A stretch of 62,314 nucleotides of DNA, taken from Collinsella aerofaciens. GTDB taxonomy: Bacteria > Actinomycetota > Coriobacteriia > Coriobacteriales > Coriobacteriaceae. The notes under the pieces were generated by a model. That model ran no database searches, was not told the DNA's origin, and saw only the letters and a list, made by a program, of their open reading frames with translations. The translations under genes were made by a program, and so were the position numbers. The stretch's first letter is position 1. Every line of letters begins with the position of its first letter. Positions 61,189-62,314 of this stretch are shown here, one piece after another. Location of the stretch: positions 1 to 62,314 of the forward strand of contig NZ_JAQLDQ010000011.1 in assembly GCF_028209395.1 (NCBI RefSeq), given 5' to 3'.

Positions 61189-61315
61189 TATATATGCCCA
61201 CCCAGTGCTCATATATACATCGACTATAAAGTTTTTTGAGTCCAGTACTATAAGCATATCTAAGTGTGTATGACTCAGGTCTTAGTAAGGTTAAGGTTCT
61301 TTGAACCAGAGCTTA
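61189..61315. promoter_or_regulatory. Dyads between hsp20 and the membrane protein gene
   Basis: The dyad TTAAG-GTTCTTTGAACC-AGAG-CTTAA (61291-61315) is nearly symmetric around GGTTCTTTGAACC. ATATATG and CATATAT flank 14 bases near 61190-61217. The 277-base gap (61123-61399) is AT-rich and shows no gene. Confidence 0.4.
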
Positions 61316-61399
61316 AATAAGAAGTATGTTCGCAGCTACAAATAACAAGGGGCTTACAATGAGCGCGTACACGTTGTTGGTAACGAGCTAAAGGGCATC

Positions 61400-61867
61400 A
61401 TGGACGACAAAAACCAGAACAATATGTTTATGCCGACGCAGGGCGAAGATACTTCTACGCAGCCGCCACGGTTCCATCGCCCCCACATCTCGCAAGAGCC
61501 CATTAATGATCCTGAGCCCGATTATGTGACGAGAAATCGATATCAAACGCTCGAGGATGCCCAAACGGGACGTAAACATATGGGCGTTGCCTCGGGAGAC
61601 CCTGTATATCTGAAAGACGCACCATTATCTAAAAACAGCGCAGCTAGCGATGAGCCGATGAAAGCATCCGCCGCTCATCAACAAAGAGGGCCTCGACCCA
61701 AGCAAACCTTGACGCATTCGGCTCGCTATCTCGAAACGCCAAAACAGGGAAAGTCAATCTTCGTTTCGTCAAGTAAACGACGCAAGCAGCATCAGCTGAC
61801 AATCCTGCTTATGATCATTGCGGCCATAGCAGTTGCCCTTGTTATACGATTTATTTTCTTTAAATAA
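61400..61867 (+). CDS. Tail-anchored hypothetical membrane protein
   Basis: A 155-residue protein with no recognised family. Residues 1-125 are polar, Pro/Gln/Lys-rich and probably disordered. A single hydrophobic helix at the C-terminus (about 133-152, LTILLMIIAAIAVALVIRFI) is preceded by KRRKQHQ. This layout fits a tail-anchored membrane protein with a cytoplasmic N-terminus. The ATG at 61400 follows AAAGGG. It is divergent from hsp20 and convergent with the rRNA operon. Confidence 0.8.
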   Translation: MDDKNQNNMFMPTQGEDTSTQPPRFHRPHISQEPINDPEPDYVTRNRYQTLEDAQTGRKHMGVASGDPVYLKDAPLSKNSAASDEPMKASAAHQQRGPRPKQTLTHSARYLETPKQGKSIFVSSSKRRKQHQLTILLMIIAAIAVALVIRFIFFK

Positions 61868-61931
61868 AGGCTCAATACCGAAAACAACAAGATCGTCTGG
61901 TGTAATTGAGTCATTTACACCCCGTAAACGC

Positions 61932-61963
61932 AAAAAAAAGGGGGAGGCCGCGAGGCCTCCCCC
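61932..61963 (-). terminator. Terminator of the rRNA operon
   Basis: The arms GGGGGAGGCC (61940-61949) and GGCCTCCCCC (61954-61963) are followed by T8 on the minus strand. It is a textbook intrinsic terminator. Confidence 0.95.
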
Positions 61964-61995
61964 TTCTTCAAGTCATCCGACGGCTCGGTGCCGTC

Positions 61996-62120
61996 CACCG
62001 GTCAGCGGCGCCCTGGCCTCCCACGGGCTGGCCCCGCAGTACTCTCGGCGCGATGGGGCTTAGCTTCCGGGTTCGGAACGGGACCGGGCGTGCCCCCCAT
62101 GCTCTGGCCGCTGACCGGTG
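61996..62120 (-). rRNA. 5S ribosomal RNA
   Basis: The minus strand carries ACGCCCGGTCCCGTTCCGAA followed by CCCGGAAGCTAAGCCCC and GAGAGTACTGC. These are universally conserved 5S loops. The ends are set by the terminal stem 61996-62009 with 62107-62120; the mature RNA may be a few bases shorter. Confidence 0.95.
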
Positions 62121-62261
62121 GGCGGCGCCCACCGTTACGGTGTCCTGGGTCTCATCTACGTGCCCTGGGGGCCGCATGGCGCATAGGGGAGGTGACTCGG
62201 GGGCATCCTCGTGCCCGGACCGCGCTTTCGAGCGCATGTCCCGCGGGCCGCGAGGTGCGGT

Positions 62262-62314
62262 TCCGGAAGAGCTCGGGCGATTAGTGCGGCTCGGCTGAGG
62301 ACGTCGCCGTCCTT
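62262..62314 (-). rRNA. 23S ribosomal RNA, 3' end (partial)
   Basis: On the minus strand CAGCCGAGCCGCACTAATCG, followed by CCCGAGCTCTTCC, matches the 3' terminal region of 23S rRNA (compare GG(T/C)ACTAAT...GCCGAG). The gene continues past the window. The spacer 62121-62261 contains no tRNA that I can see. Confidence 0.85.

Overview
The window looks like part of a Collinsella-type chromosome (Coriobacteriia, Actinomycetota, human gut). The basis is high GC, mostly strong AAGGAGG-like ribosome binding sites, a giant isopeptide-rich cell-wall protein with an MPDTG sorting signal, an rRNA spacer of actinobacterial type, and many GC-rich intergenic palindromes. The genus is inferred from gene content, not from a database match.

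Layout. (1) 1-300: the SRP RNA gene with its promoter. (2) 297-12253: one enormous surface protein of about 3985 residues on the minus strand, split by a -1 frame change exactly at an in-frame G GGA AAA heptamer, with a nine-base poly-G tract in its candidate promoter spacer. (3) 12.5-32.9 kb: housekeeping and accessory genes. These are a TadA-glycerate kinase fusion, tRNA-Ser(UGA), TetR and LemA, ilvE, DedA, cysE, a MarR-controlled pair of ABC exporters, a nitroreductase, an ATPase-dead sigma-54-activator-like regulator next to a YeiH transporter, a GntR regulator, glmS and a LacI regulator. (4) 33-37.5 kb: an unstable-looking zone. It holds an AAA/DUF4143 ATPase on an AT-rich segment, two 216-residue HAD phosphatases that are a segmental duplication sharing a 62-base upstream region, a LacI gene remnant, larE, and a cluster of seven TTAGAGAGA sites. 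(5) 37.6-45 kb: a six-gene sugar operon (fructose-type PTS EIIBC, GatZ-like protein, transaldolase-like aldolase, split transketolase, EIIA) with a divergent LacI regulator. (6) 45-62.3 kb: a secreted nuclease, an EF-G-like GTPase, an amino-acid ABC importer, RlmD, a PHP phosphatase, an aminotransferase, the tilS-hpt-ftsH cluster, an MBL-fold hydrolase, Hsp20, a tail-anchored protein, then the end of an rRNA operon (23S 3' end and 5S, minus strand).

How genes work together. The PTS operon would import and phosphorylate a sugar, and its aldolase and transketolase steps would feed it into the non-oxidative pentose phosphate pool under the divergent LacI protein. The MarR gene overlaps the first exporter gene and probably controls both. 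TilS, Hpt and FtsH form a widely conserved order. The ABC importer genes are consecutive, and a dyad overlaps their promoter.

The most unusual signal is between genes. More than fifteen palindromic elements fall into recognisable families: four near-identical copies of a 45-base hairpin, further hairpins sharing a TGTCCC(C/T) core, two hairpins sharing 16-base outer arms, and four very long nested inverted repeats, two of them with perfect 28- and 36-base arms. The second is the giant adhesin, which carries two separate features expected of on/off switching.
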